Assembly (NCBI GenBank): GCA_945859605.1
Contig: OX243814.1
Coordinates: 27,205,230 to 27,269,229 of the forward strand
Direction of reading: 5' to 3'
DNA length: 64,000 nucleotides
Origin: Lumbricus rubellus
Taxonomy: Eukaryota > Annelida > Clitellata > Crassiclitellata > Lumbricidae
Shown: piece after piece, positions 21,901-34,612 of the stretch
How positions within the stretch are numbered: position 1 is the first letter of the stretch
Layout: each line of letters begins with the position of its first letter
Notes under the pieces: model-generated
Seen by the model: only the letters and a program-made list of their open reading frames with translations
Database searches by the model: none
Told to the model about the DNA's origin: nothing
Made by a program: the position numbers and the translations under genes

Positions 21901-24900
21901 CGGTAGATTTATTTCTTTGGTCCAGCTTTCCTTTAAGATAGTTAATGGTCCTCTTGGCATTTTTCCATACACCAGCAGATATGGTGCCACTCCTGTCGTT
22001 GCGTTAGGAACTTCTCTCAATGCCCATACGGTAAACGGAATGATTTTATGCCACTGTCTTGGATTTTCCACAATGACATGATGTACCATCTTCTTGAACG
22101 TCTGGTTCCATCTCTCGACTAATCCGGCTGCCTCTGGATGCCCCGGTGAATCGAATCGTGGACAGCATCCCATCAATTTCAAAAATTCTCTTGTAAGACT
22201 GGCTGTAAAATTCGTGCCTCTGTCGCTGGTGATCACAGACGGCACCCCCACGTCAATGAAAAGCTTCATCAAAGCTTCGCACACAGCCTTAGCAGTCAAT
22301 GACTTCAGCAAGAAGATTGTCGGCCATCTTGTACATGAATCCACTATGCACAAGCAATACTTATGCCCAGCTGCTGACTTCGGTTCTATTGGGCCTACCA
22401 CGTCCATAGTCATCCGTCGGAATGGAACATCTTCCCTTGGAATTGGTGTAATCGGCACTCGATCCATCACCAAACTTCGTGCCTTCAGCTGACACTTCTC
22501 ACAGGACTTACAAAATTTCACCACGTCTCGACGCATCTTTGGCCAGACAAAGGACAACTTGATTCTCTCTCGTGTCTTCTCTTCTCCCAAGTGTCCGCCA
22601 AATACTGACTCGTGAGCTAATTCCATTACTTGAATTCTTCTCTCTTTCGGTAACACCAACTGATACACAAGCTGATCCAGCATTTGATGCTTCTTATACA
22701 GCAATCCATTCACCACGATAAACTCTGATCCTTGGTCTTCAGCGATCCTCCACCACGATTTCAGTGACTCGTCATTTCTCTGCTGCTCCTCGAATTTCTT
22801 CGCATCTTCCAGCTGTCTTTCATCGTTCGAATTCTCTGTGAACAAGTCCCTCATACTTGTCTCCAGTTCAGCGTCGCTTCCGGAATCTTCACTATCATTT
22901 CGTTCACATGCAGCCATCTCTTCTTCAGTTTCATTGTTCTCAGATGTTGTTCTTTCGTCATCTTGGATGCTGAGTTCATCTTCGCTTTCCGTGTCATCTT
23001 CTTGCGAACTTTCGTTTATCGTTTCATCTTCTCCGTCTTCGACTTCTGCTCTCCGACTTTGTGCTCTTGTAGTCACATTCGCTTGTAGCTCTCCTTGCAA
23101 TATACTGATTGGTGGAACCTCTTTCAGTTCTGCAATTATCTCTGGATGTAGCAGGAACTTTTCTGGATTTTCTTTACACAGTTCTGCTGAAATGCTGGCA
23201 CACACTAAAGTTAAATATGGCGCGATATTTATTGTCCTGTCCTCTGTAGCTGCTCCTTCGTTACGACCGCTCATCCGCACTTCGATTTTCACCAACTTAG
23301 CTGGAATCGGCTCTCCAGCTACACATTGCAAATGAACTCTGCCGATTTCTTCTACTGTCGTTCCTTTCAGTAGTTCCTCGTTGATTACTGGTATCTCGGT
23401 CCCAGAGTCAATCAACGCCTCGACTTGCACAGGCTGCCCATCAGTCCCACGTATCTCCACATTTACATGCTGCAACGATATCTTCTTTATGCGTTGACAC
23501 TCCTCTTTACTTTTTGTTTCTCGACAACTTTCTGCAATGGAAGTAGTCTTTATCGCTTCTTTCAGTATGGTGAACTGCGGCGTACACTTCATCACTGACT
23601 TTACTTCTGTTTCTTGGTTGCATTGTTCTTCCCAACCAGGAGGTGCATTTATCACTTGTATCTGGTTTACTCGAAGATTTTCTGCACTTCTGCTAAAGTT
23701 CTTCCTCAGATTTGCCGCTCCTGGTGCTTGGCAATGTTTTATTAGGTGTTTATCAGAATTGCAATTGTGGCAACGCTTCTTGATAAAACTTCTTTGCTCC
23801 TTGTTCTCCCACTTGTAGTACGGCGTGTAAGATGCATTACTTTCTGTTGGGCGTCCCAGCGGCGGAGTTCGATTGTAGGCTTGTCTGTCCCACGTTGACT
23901 GTTGTTTATCTTGCGACCACTGCTTTCCAGAATAATCATCTTTCTTTGCATCATTACTCTTGGCTTGGCTTCCGGTGTCTTTGCTATCCTTGTTCCACCT
24001 GGGTTGCTTTGGACTATTGTCCCATGCTTCAAATTTCGGTTTGTCTTGGAACATCACACCAATCCGATTGTTTACATGTATATCTGCGAGATCTGCAACA
24101 TTACTAGCTTCCAAGCATTCTGTGCCCTCTTTTGCTAAGACAAACTGCAGTGGACCTGGTGGTAAACATTCTTTCAGCTTATCCGCCACTAACAAATCAA
24201 ACAGCTTCTCGTAGTCTTTGTCCACTCGTCTACTTCGGACATAATAATTCAACAGGTTCTTCAGCCTAGCCGTGAACATCGTATACGTTTCTTCGGCTGT
24301 CTTCTTGGCATCTGCAAACCTGGACCTGTACTCACGAGCTGTTAACTTGAATTCCTTCAACAAGTGCTCTTTCACTGCATCGTATTTATCTAAATTCTCA
24401 AATGACAATCGATTCAATACCGTTCGCGCTCTCGGGGTCATCAATGGCAACAACAATTTCACCCAATATTGCTTTTCCACAGCGAAGCTATTGAATGCAT
24501 TTTCAACTGTTTCAAAATATAATGGCACTTCCATCATATCATACGGCATCTTCGGTAACACATGCTTCATTGCGTCACCTATCTTCTTAATCTTGGACAC
24601 CATTGTCTCACTTTCTTTGAGTCTAATCTGTTCTGACACTTCTCGGCTCTTACGATCATCTTCGTCTCTCTTCTTCAGTCGATCTTGATCTTCGATTCTC
24701 CGCAGTTCTTCCTGTTCTATCTTCTGTTGTAATAGTTCTAACTGCTTTCTGCGTTCTTCTTTTTCAATGGCCATTTCTTTAAGTTGAGCCTCCTTGATAG
24801 CAAGTTTCTTTTGTTCTAACTGCATCTGCTCTTCTCTTTCTCTTTCTGCTTTTTCCAAATTGTCTTTTCCGGCTTGAAATTCTTCCTGACGAATTTCTTC

Positions 24901-27307
24901 TGCTCTCTCCAGTTCTTGTAAACGCATCTTTTCTTTTTCTTCCTCGCGAGCCTTTTTGTCCTCAATCTGCTGCTTTCGTATTTCTTCATCGCTTTTTCTT
25001 GCTTTTTCGTACTCTATCATTAACTCCGTCCGTCTCCGTTCTGATTCATCACGATCGAGTCTCATTTGTTCTAGTTGTATCTGGAACTGCTGCCTCTGCA
25101 TGTCTATCTCTTGTTGTCGCAATTCTTTCTCTTCTTGCTTACGTTCTTTCTCCTCTTGTCTGCGCTGCTCTTCTTTCTCTTTTTCTTCTTGTTTACGCTC
25201 TTTCTCCTCTTGTCTGCGCTGCTCTTCTTTCTCTTTTTCTTCTTGTTTACGCTCTTTCTCCTCTTGTCTGCGCTGCTCTTCTTTCTCTTTTTCTTCTTGT
25301 TTACGCTCTTTCTCCTCTTGTTTACGCTGCTCTTCTTTCTCTTTTTCTTCTTGTTTACGCTCTTTCTCCTCTTGTTTACGCTGCTCCTCTTTCATTATCA
25401 TGAATTGCAGCAACGCCTCCATAGACATCGGTGCCTCAGGCTTCTCCACTGGCTTCTCCGCAGCGCCTCCGACAGCACCTTCTTCTTCTTCTTCTTCTTT
25501 CTTAGCCCAAACCTCGGCTAAATTTCTCATCAATTCTTCCCTCGACATCTGTTCAACTTCTTCTGCGTCTACGCCTGCTTCAATTAATAATTTTACTAGT
25601 CTCTCCGAAGACATCTTCTTAATAGCCGCTTGCTTTTGCTCCGTAAGTTTCTCCATCTTACTTCTTTACTTTACAGATGCTCGATAAAATAGTAGGCTAC
25701 TCTTCAAATGTTTGCAATTGACTGACTTCAATTCTTTAAGCAAACTTCAATAGACAAGCAAGTTTTTCTACCTTGTAGTCGTTGTGTTGTCGTTTCTCAC
25801 TGACGTACGGATGCTCGATGTATCGTTGCTTCTCCCGTGTGCTCGGCTCCTCGATAAATTCACAGCGTCCGTTCCTCCACAACGTCTGTTGATTGAATAG
25901 AATCCCTCCGTTCGTAACTACGATCGTTCTCCTGCAACTTGGATCGTTATCCTGCAACTTGGATCGTTATCTCACCGCAACGACACCAAATGTCACAAGT
26001 CTTTTCCCTCTTCTTCTCTACGTGTGACCTTCAGTCTCTTCGGAAGCTTCTTCGTATAAGTTCGTGGTAGCATAGGCCTATCCCTAGATAACTGTTTCAT
26101 TAGCTAAATGGCTAGGTAAAGAATCTACAGACTTTCACTGTTTTGTAACCAACAACGACGACGTGTTTAAGTCTTCTTATTATACTCCAAAATCCGATGT
26201 AAAGTAAAACGATCAGCAACAACACAACAATGACTACACTTGCGTTATCATAACAACTACACGACGACTATCTTCATCAGTCTACTCTATCGCAACTCAA
26301 CAACAACTCTTACAGCCTATCTCAACGGCTCTCAACACGCAACTCTCCTTCTTCACTTCCACTCCCTTCTTGTACAATTAACGTACGCTCGTCTAGACGT
26401 CACGTGCTGTCCAGACAATCACCTGTGCAGACGCCGCGCGGCAATTTGCACCTGGCCTACTTACGTCGCTGTACGACAATCGGCGTGCACTGATTAAATT
26501 AGCTGACAATAACCATCTGGCTAACTCCTCGCCTGACTCTCCGGATCTTGACCTCCTGCCCATCGATTTTGTTTTGATTGAGCATTATTGAGTGGACACT
26601 GTTTACGATTACGATTACAGTGCTCTTATTTTGTTATTACTACTTAATAGCATTCTTGTCCGTACAAAACTAAACAACAGATTGATGTGTAATGCCTCAG
26701 TACCTCTACATAGTCAATTGATGTCACCATTTTATCTAGGTATTTGTTGTGGCTCTCTCTGTCTCTGTGTATTTTTGTCTGTGTATTATACCAGCTGTAA
26801 GTTAAAGGTTGTTTCAGCCATATACCAAACCAACGACATCACAGTCATCAGACCCATACACTGCATACAGTGACAAAACAAGCAAGAAGCTCAAGAAGAG
26901 AAGACTTAACTTGCACCAGCAGCTGGTGATGAAAGCAATTAAAAGCAAGAAGGCAGAACATCATCTACACATTGAAAGATTGACAGCAAACCAGAATTCA
27001 GTCTGAACACAAATTAAGCATTGTGCATTTTATAGCCTTGCGTGGCTTTTTGATTCCCCTGTAAGTTTATAGATGGTTGACAACTTACAACACTTGTGTA
27101 AATGCAAGCTTTTTTTATTAGAGCTGTATAGAAATTTTTAGTAACGACAGTGGGGGTTGGATCTTTGATGGGATAAGATGTTCTTCAACTTTGGACGCCA
27201 ATCCAGCTTGCATCAACTTAATAGTCAGTCCAATCCCTAGGATCTGTATGCAATAATGTGTGTTCGTGTGTGTGTGGGTGGGTGTGAGTGTGTATGTGGG
27301 TGTGAGT

Positions 27308-27344
<37 letters not shown>

Positions 27345-27793
27345 GTGTATATGTGGGTGTAATAATAATAATTATGTGGCTGTTTAATAATAATTGTCTG
27401 CATTTATTCAAAATGGAAGCAATATTGGCTAAAGAAACTGGGGGATGCAAGGCATGGGGTAGATGGCAGTGACATTTTTCTCTCACTTGATGGCAATCAG
27501 ATTTCAAACATGGCATCTCAACGAGTTTTATTGGTATTGCTGAAACATGTTACTCTCAGGAGGTGTATTAGTGGAATTCTTTACCCTTTTGTTCTAGATG
27601 GGAATTTCTTACGCTCAATATCACTACAATTTCTGTTCAAATCTACATGTATATCGATTGTCAATCGTTAAACTACACGTGATTAGTTCTGTGCCTTAGT
27701 TGAATTCTCCAATTGGAGTGTTACTAGGTGTTGCTAATGGACGGTGCCATGCTGGCTGGATACCTGGTACACTGAATGCAGAGCAGATACAGT

Positions 27794-27866
<73 letters not shown>

Positions 27867-30800
27867 CAGGAAGACAGACAGACTCCTTGAGAACAGTTAA
27901 TGCTTATGATTAATATCGGGGCTTTCTGTTCCCCATTGTAAGAAGATGGCTCCTCAGTAGACGACTGGTTCTTTTATTTACAGCACAGCAGACCATTGAG
28001 TCACGATGCTCCTCCTCGTCCCTTGTGTTGAGATTTATAGTTGTCTCCACCCATCTAGTGACAATTTCGCCTGAAAGCCCTTTAGCTAATAAAGGGTTTA
28101 AACCACAAGAATAGGTCTGGTCTCTCTCTGTGTCTGCCTGTCTCTCTCTTTGTCTGAACCCAGACGTGGTGCATATTTTATCAGTATGCTGATGGCTTCA
28201 GATTGCAGCACTGGCTGGTTTATATTGATTGAGTCATAGGCTGGTTGGTTAGTTAAAGGTGTTCGGGGATTGCCTCATGCCATCCAGTCGAAATGGTGGC
28301 TGGTTTGACTGGCTTTTGAGAGTCTCTGAGGAAAATATTCAGTCCTTAGTGACATCTTATAGAGGCTAAGTCATATTTCATGTAGTCCCTTGGTGGGCTA
28401 TATCAGGTGCTCAGGTTAGTTCCCTTTAGTTTGAATTTAATGGGGCACTGGTTATAAAACTTCACTAGACCTTCAGAATATACCTTATAATTATCATAGA
28501 TATTATTTTATTCACTTTTTTATCACTTAAAGACTGGGCTAATTGTTATTGCGTATGCAAGACTATACAGTCTTCCTTCAACCTTCAGGTCACGGCTTAA
28601 AAGCTCGCCTTTCCTGGACTCATTTCCTCAGTGGTCTGTTTATGTATCTTCTGCAATTCTCTTCGTGGCTTTTGGTTTAATCACAATTTGGCTTGCACAA
28701 CAGTTTTGCATAATAGCGACCAAAGACTGATGCATGAAGCATAGATATGTCTCTTGTTAATGAAGGTAGTGTACTCTTCTGATTATATAGCTCATTAAAC
28801 AATTTGGTTATTGAATTGGCGGACTTTGATTGACCCTTTTGATTGATTGTGCTGTTAGATTGATAGATGGCCCAAGATGGGTTTGATTGACTTGCTAAGC
28901 TAATTACTGGTACTTTGTTGAATTGTTCCAGCTTCGTACATGAACATTGTTAGTTAACTATTGCTCGTTTTTATATGATTATATTGTGTACTGATTTATT
29001 GTTTGCTGATCTTTTATGCTTCCTTCTGATTCAAGCAGCTGAAGGTAAAATTTATGTTCAATTTTGCTGATAATATTATATGCATTCTGGTTCTTAGGAC
29101 TGTCAAAAAGTGTGCTTTCTGGTTTATCATTCTTTGTGATTTTTGGCTATTGTTCGTTTTGCTTTTTATGAGTTGCCTGATTTAATTGTTATTGACTGTC
29201 GATTCTTATTTGGCTACAAAGTATTTTGCAGGAAATGTTTTTGCTCTTTTGTTAGATCATATTTATTTATTTTTCAAGACAATTAATTGGGATGAAAATA
29301 TATAGACACTCTGTGCACTTGCCCACATGATGTTAGATGTCGTTAAGTTAGAACATTTATCAGTCAGAACATATTGCTTAGATAATTAGAAGCTGCACCA
29401 ATTGCTGACCAACCTGCCCATGCACATTTGCAGAAGCTGCCAGGAAATTCCCATCTAGGGTTGGCAAAAATAGAAATATTGTGAATGTGGGTTGTTGATA
29501 AAAGATTAGATCCAATAATATTGTTAAAGTACGGTAGCCTTGCTCTGGTAGACTATTGTAAGACAAGAGAAGGTGAGTTACTCTTAGGTAGGAGGAGGAT
29601 GTGACGTAGGTTGATATTTATAAGGAATTATTTGGGTCTAGGTAAGGCATTCTAATATAGCTATGCATGCCTTTCTTGCAACTCATCTCAGAAAGGCTGT
29701 TAAGATGTAATTAGACAGACAATGTGGTATATCTAGAATGTTTCCTGATATCAGGAAATAACACATGGAGCCAATGGGCTATTAGCGCAGTCGCACTCAC
29801 CTTGAGTAAGGGTTTCATTTCATTAAGAGGCGACGGTTTGATTTGGATTTATCGGATTTTCTTGTTTCTGTCTAATTCAACTTGTGCACAGCGAACTGCA
29901 GACGCGGGCTCGGCATGCAGTCCGGTGCCATTCCGGATCACGCAATCCGTGCCAGCTCCTCTTATGATCCGGCCAGCGTTGGACCATCCAATGCCAGGTC
30001 AGACCTGGAATTTATTATGGTAGTTGGAATGGCTAAGTGGTGATGATTTAGCCTTATGTTGCTGCTTTAGAGGTTTGAATCCTGTTCTTCATTGTCATCA
30101 AATTGCTCTTTGATAATGCATCTGATTTTGAGTGTTGAGTGATGCTGTGCATTGAAATTTATCGTGATGTTTAAGTGATAATAGTCTTGAATTTGACTGG
30201 TTGTCTGGAGTTTGATTTATTTATAGTATTTATTTATTTATTTATTGCATTTACTATCTAGTGCCCCTTCAAGCTCTTCACTCAGTGGTGCTCCCAACTA
30301 CAGCGCGGACACTGTATCTGAGTTTCACACCGAAGCGCACAATTGCAAGTGAAGGACTTCCTCAAGGTCCCTACGCAATGGCTTGAGGTGGATTCGAACC
30401 AACCTGGCTCCAATGCACCAAGCCCACCATTATACCATCGCACCTTGCATGTGTAATAATTGTGTATGAATGTATATTCTGAATATTTGTTATGTGCTTT
30501 ATGTATTTATGCATTTTTGTGTGCACTTGTTTGTATCTGTTCATGATAATACTATACATGTGTCAGATATGGCTCCTATGAAACTATTCCTAGAGCTCTC
30601 AGATATTTTGTTTCATATTCCTAGTGCATTATTGTTATCGAACGAGAGTATTATAATAAGATAAGATAAGATAAGATAAGATAAGATAAGATAAGAAGAT
30701 AAGAATATTCTTTAATAGACCAATTGCAATCCGCATTTTGGTGCACAGACAAGGTATAATAAGCAAACATACATAATTTCTATATCCAATCAATGTCAAA

Positions 30801-33800
30801 ATGTTTTCAAACAGCACAAAATCCTAAGTCCAAAATCCAAAATAAATTTTAAAAAATTATGTTCTTTTAATGACCAACAGTTTATGCTGCACTTTGGTTT
30901 ATAATTTATGGTACAAAATTTAAAGAAGATAAAGCATTCTCGTTAAAAACGATTTTCTCATTAGATTGTCACCTGTAAGAGATATTTTTCCGCAGTTTTA
31001 ACGAATTTATCTTTTTTTGTGATAAAATGTTGACCTCCGTGACCTTAGCTTTGCAGAGGTCACAATGCCTGAGGGTTCAACGGTCTCACTCTGTGTCCTC
31101 GGGGTTAGAATGGAGTAACTAAATGTCAGATGAGACCTGCAACCAACATGAAGGCATCTAAACATAGCAATGGTATCATTGCTCCACTTTCCTTGCAGCA
31201 ACGAGTTGACCTGGAAGAGGTCATTAAACGATTTTACGTGTTTCAGAATTCGTACGGAACGCAACGGTGGAGCGTGGTGTCCGAAGCAGCAGATCTCAAA
31301 AGACATCGAGGAGTGGATCGAAGTTGACCTTCAGGAGGTGAAGGTCATCACACAGGTGGAAACGCAAGGCAGATTTGGAAACGGACAGGTATGCTTTGCA
31401 TTTAAAGCGGAAATTTTGGTGTTATTTCATTCAATTTATATATGTACACCCACACACACACACACATACACACACACAAACACACACACACACACACACA
31501 GATATACCGGGTATTTATATCATTTGCCTCAATTGTTCCTTCTCTTTGGAATGCACTTTCTCATTCTGTCCGCTCTACACTTCTGTCTGGCAGTCTCTCT
31601 TCTGCCTTGTCTCTTCTCAAAAACTGCTCTTCTCATGGGGCCATGCACATTGGGAGTGCCTCTGAACGATTCACCTACAAGAGGCGCTTTATAAATGTTT
31701 AAATACAATATGATATACAATATATGTGTATGTATGTATGTATGTATGTATGTATGTATGTATGTATGTATGTATGTATGTATGTATGTATGTATGTATG
31801 TATGAGCAATTGTTATAGTGCTCCTTCAAGATGTCTACTCAGAGACGCTCCCGACTACAGCGCAGACACCAAATCGAAGTTTCACGCCGAAGCGCATCAG
31901 CAATTGAAAGTCAAGTGAAAGACTTGCTCAGGTTCCCTATGCAGCGGATTAAGGTGGATTCGAACCTGCAACCTTTCAGCTCCAAGGCACCAAGCATTCC
32001 TATGCCACCGAGCCCCAGACAATGTACATGTATTTACATGCAATGTATTTATATTTATATTATTTATGTATGCACAGTTACACACATGTATATATGGCCA
32101 GTCATTCTCTGTTGGCCAATGTCTGTGAAGGATTTAATAGCATGTATGGCATCAGAGGGAAGCTGCCATAAGATCAGAGCGGTGAGGGGTGATTAGTCCC
32201 TGTGGCGGACATTGTGCATGGAAGATAAGACGAAGAGGAGGAGGAGGAGGACGAGGAGGATGGAAAGGGAAAGAACTTGGAGAAGAGTTTAATCTGGAAG
32301 AAGGAGATGCAGAGACAGAGACAAGACGCCACAGTCATAAAAACTGTCATCTCTACAGCTAGATGGACCCTGGTAGGTCGAATCAATCAATGCAATGTAT
32401 AGTTCCTCTCTCAGTTACCGAATATCATAAGAATATCCACTGCGTCTACATTTGTGCGAGACACTTGGCTTTCGATAATGATTTTTGGGTCAGACAGAAA
32501 CAATCTTGCATTTTAAAAACTGGAGAAGAAGCCGAGCTTATGTAGACGAAGGAAAGAGCAAAGGTGGAAGATTGTCCACATCTGTATTGAAAGCAAGACG
32601 ATGTAGATCTGTAATTAGGAAGTGGCTAGACGAGGAAATGGAGAACGTTGTGTACCGATAAGAGAAAAATTACATGCCTCGCCAGACAGAGTTCATCGTT
32701 GAGCACTTACTGACCAAAAACAGAACATCCATAATATTTACATGTATATCTCGCAAGTGCACCTGCAATATAGTGGAAGAATTTTAGGAAAATCGACTCA
32801 ACAAATTATCACTACGTAGAGACTTGGCAGAGTTGTTAAGTACACCCCACTGACAAAAATACCAAAAGTCCCCATAAATCCGAGCTGTGCTCGAGCCGCC
32901 ATCTTGGAAAATGGCGGCCTATTTTCTGATTTTCGGTAATAACTCAAGAACCGTCACAGCTACTAAGAAATACAAAATGCCAAAATGATCCTCATTTTAA
33001 GACAATCAAGTTTGCTATATAACATTTGTTTCTAGGATTACAAATAAAAATGTTACATATGATAAAGTAGTCATCATTATGTATATCAATGCGACATACA
33101 AAGTTTTATGGCGGGAAGAACATATGGAAATACTGTGCTGCGATTGATGATTTAAGATCAACCTAATCCTAGTCCTAACATTTTTATTTTTGATCTTAGA
33201 AACAAATGTTGTATATCAAACTTCTTTGCCTTTTAATGAGGATCATTTTTGCTCTTTTATATTTTTCTTTGTAGCTGTGACGGTTCTTGAGTTATTGCCA
33301 CAAGACCGAATTTAGGCCGCCATTTTCCAAGATGGCGGCTCGAGCACAGCTCGGATTTATGGGGACTTTTGGTATTTTCATCACTGGGGTGTACTTAACA
33401 ACTCTGCCAAGTCTCTACGTAGTGATAATTTGTTGAGTCGATTGATGATTTTTCAGCTAAAATTCTTCTACTAATAGAGGCATTTTGAGTTTATTAAATT
33501 CTTGTGAAAAACATTCATTCATTCTATTTTAGATTTATTTGCCATTTTATTCTACTGTGTATTCATCCTTGGAAATCTGTCTAATTTAATTATCTCAAGA
33601 GTCTAATTTTTTCCATGAAAATATGTCTAATTATCTCAAGAGTCTAATTTTTTCCATCCATCCATCCATCCATCTATCTAAGCATGCATCTTGTTGTAAT
33701 TGAATCTGACATTTTTTAAGCGTCAATTCGATAAAAACTCGTTCAATGTTGCACGAGCATTAACCTTGACTTCGTCCATGCACGAATGGATGAAATTCAT

Positions 33801-34580
33801 TCATTCAGTCACTCTTCTGTCCTTTTAACCATCTAGCCAAATTCATTTCTTTGCCAGGGTCAGGAGTTTGTTGAAGTATACTCGCTTGATTATCAGCGGA
33901 TCGAGAATGGACCGTGGATCAAGTATCGGGATCGAAAATCAAATGAAGTGAGTTGGGTCTACTGATCAGTGAGGCATGTTGATCATATGATATGCAGCTT
34001 GTTTCTGGTTTGCAGTCTGAGGCGGTGGGGGGGGGGGGGAGGGAATGGAACAAATGAAATTTTTTGCGGTGTTGCGGTGACTTTGGAATAAGCATCTAAA
34101 ATGGTGCACTGCATATGACTTGATGGTATGGTTGTCTTGCAGATGTAAGTTCTATTTCCATTCAAAAATAGTTTAACATTCATATTTGTAAGCGAGTCAA
34201 AGGTGAGACTATTATAGGTTGGTGCCTGCATTTTGCTTTCAAGTCTCACTTTAGACATCTGGAGATTGTAATTAGAATTGTTGCTCTTTGCTACTTTTGT
34301 TGAAGCATGTTTGTTTTGTCTAAATAAAAGAATGTTTGAAGGGTTGTGGATAAAGATATCGTTGCAAAGAAATGAGTTACATTTGAAAATATGAAAAATT
34401 TATGTTTTGTTTTTATCTGCTTCTGTCTTGTACAGTGGAGTTATATATATTTTGTATAGGATCTGTATGGTCTTGAAAGGGTGCTATATAAATTCTATTT
34501 ATAAATAAATTTGTTTGTATTTGCAACGATTACAATTTCTATGGCATCGCCATTAGCAAGGAACTTCCAGGACGCTTTAC

Positions 34581-34612
<32 letters not shown>

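Larger units (their letters stand above)
19433..26508 (-). mobile_element. Complete Gmr1-like Ty3/gypsy LTR retrotransposon
   Basis: This 7076-bp element lies antisense in DDR intron 1. Two 518-bp LTRs (19433-19950 and 25991-26508) start TGTCA and end TGACA, and looked identical on inspection. A 5-bp target duplication ATAAC flanks it (19428-19432 and 26509-26513). The - strand leader follows the right-hand (5') LTR with a candidate primer-binding site TGGTGTCGTTGCGG, and a polypurine tract precedes the left-hand (3') LTR. One frame covers gag-protease-integrase-RT-RNase H. Integrase before RT is the copia-like order known for the Gmr1 group of Ty3/gypsy elements, described mainly from deuterostomes. 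Intact frame, matching LTRs and a perfect target duplication point to a recent insertion. Confidence 0.95.
26514..29891. other. DDR intron 1, distal part
   Basis: Intronic DNA with (GT)n and (GAT)n arrays listed separately. A + strand frame at 26809-27006 ends in a Lys/Leu/His-rich helical stretch ([20 protein letters not shown]) that looks protein-like but is not recognised. It could be a transposon relic. No conserved exon is seen before exon 2. Confidence 0.4.

Noticed and set aside
22838..25687. Ser/Leu/Phe-rich + strand frames of 130-243 codons
   Set aside because: Shadows of the Lys/Glu-rich gag coding sequence on the - strand.
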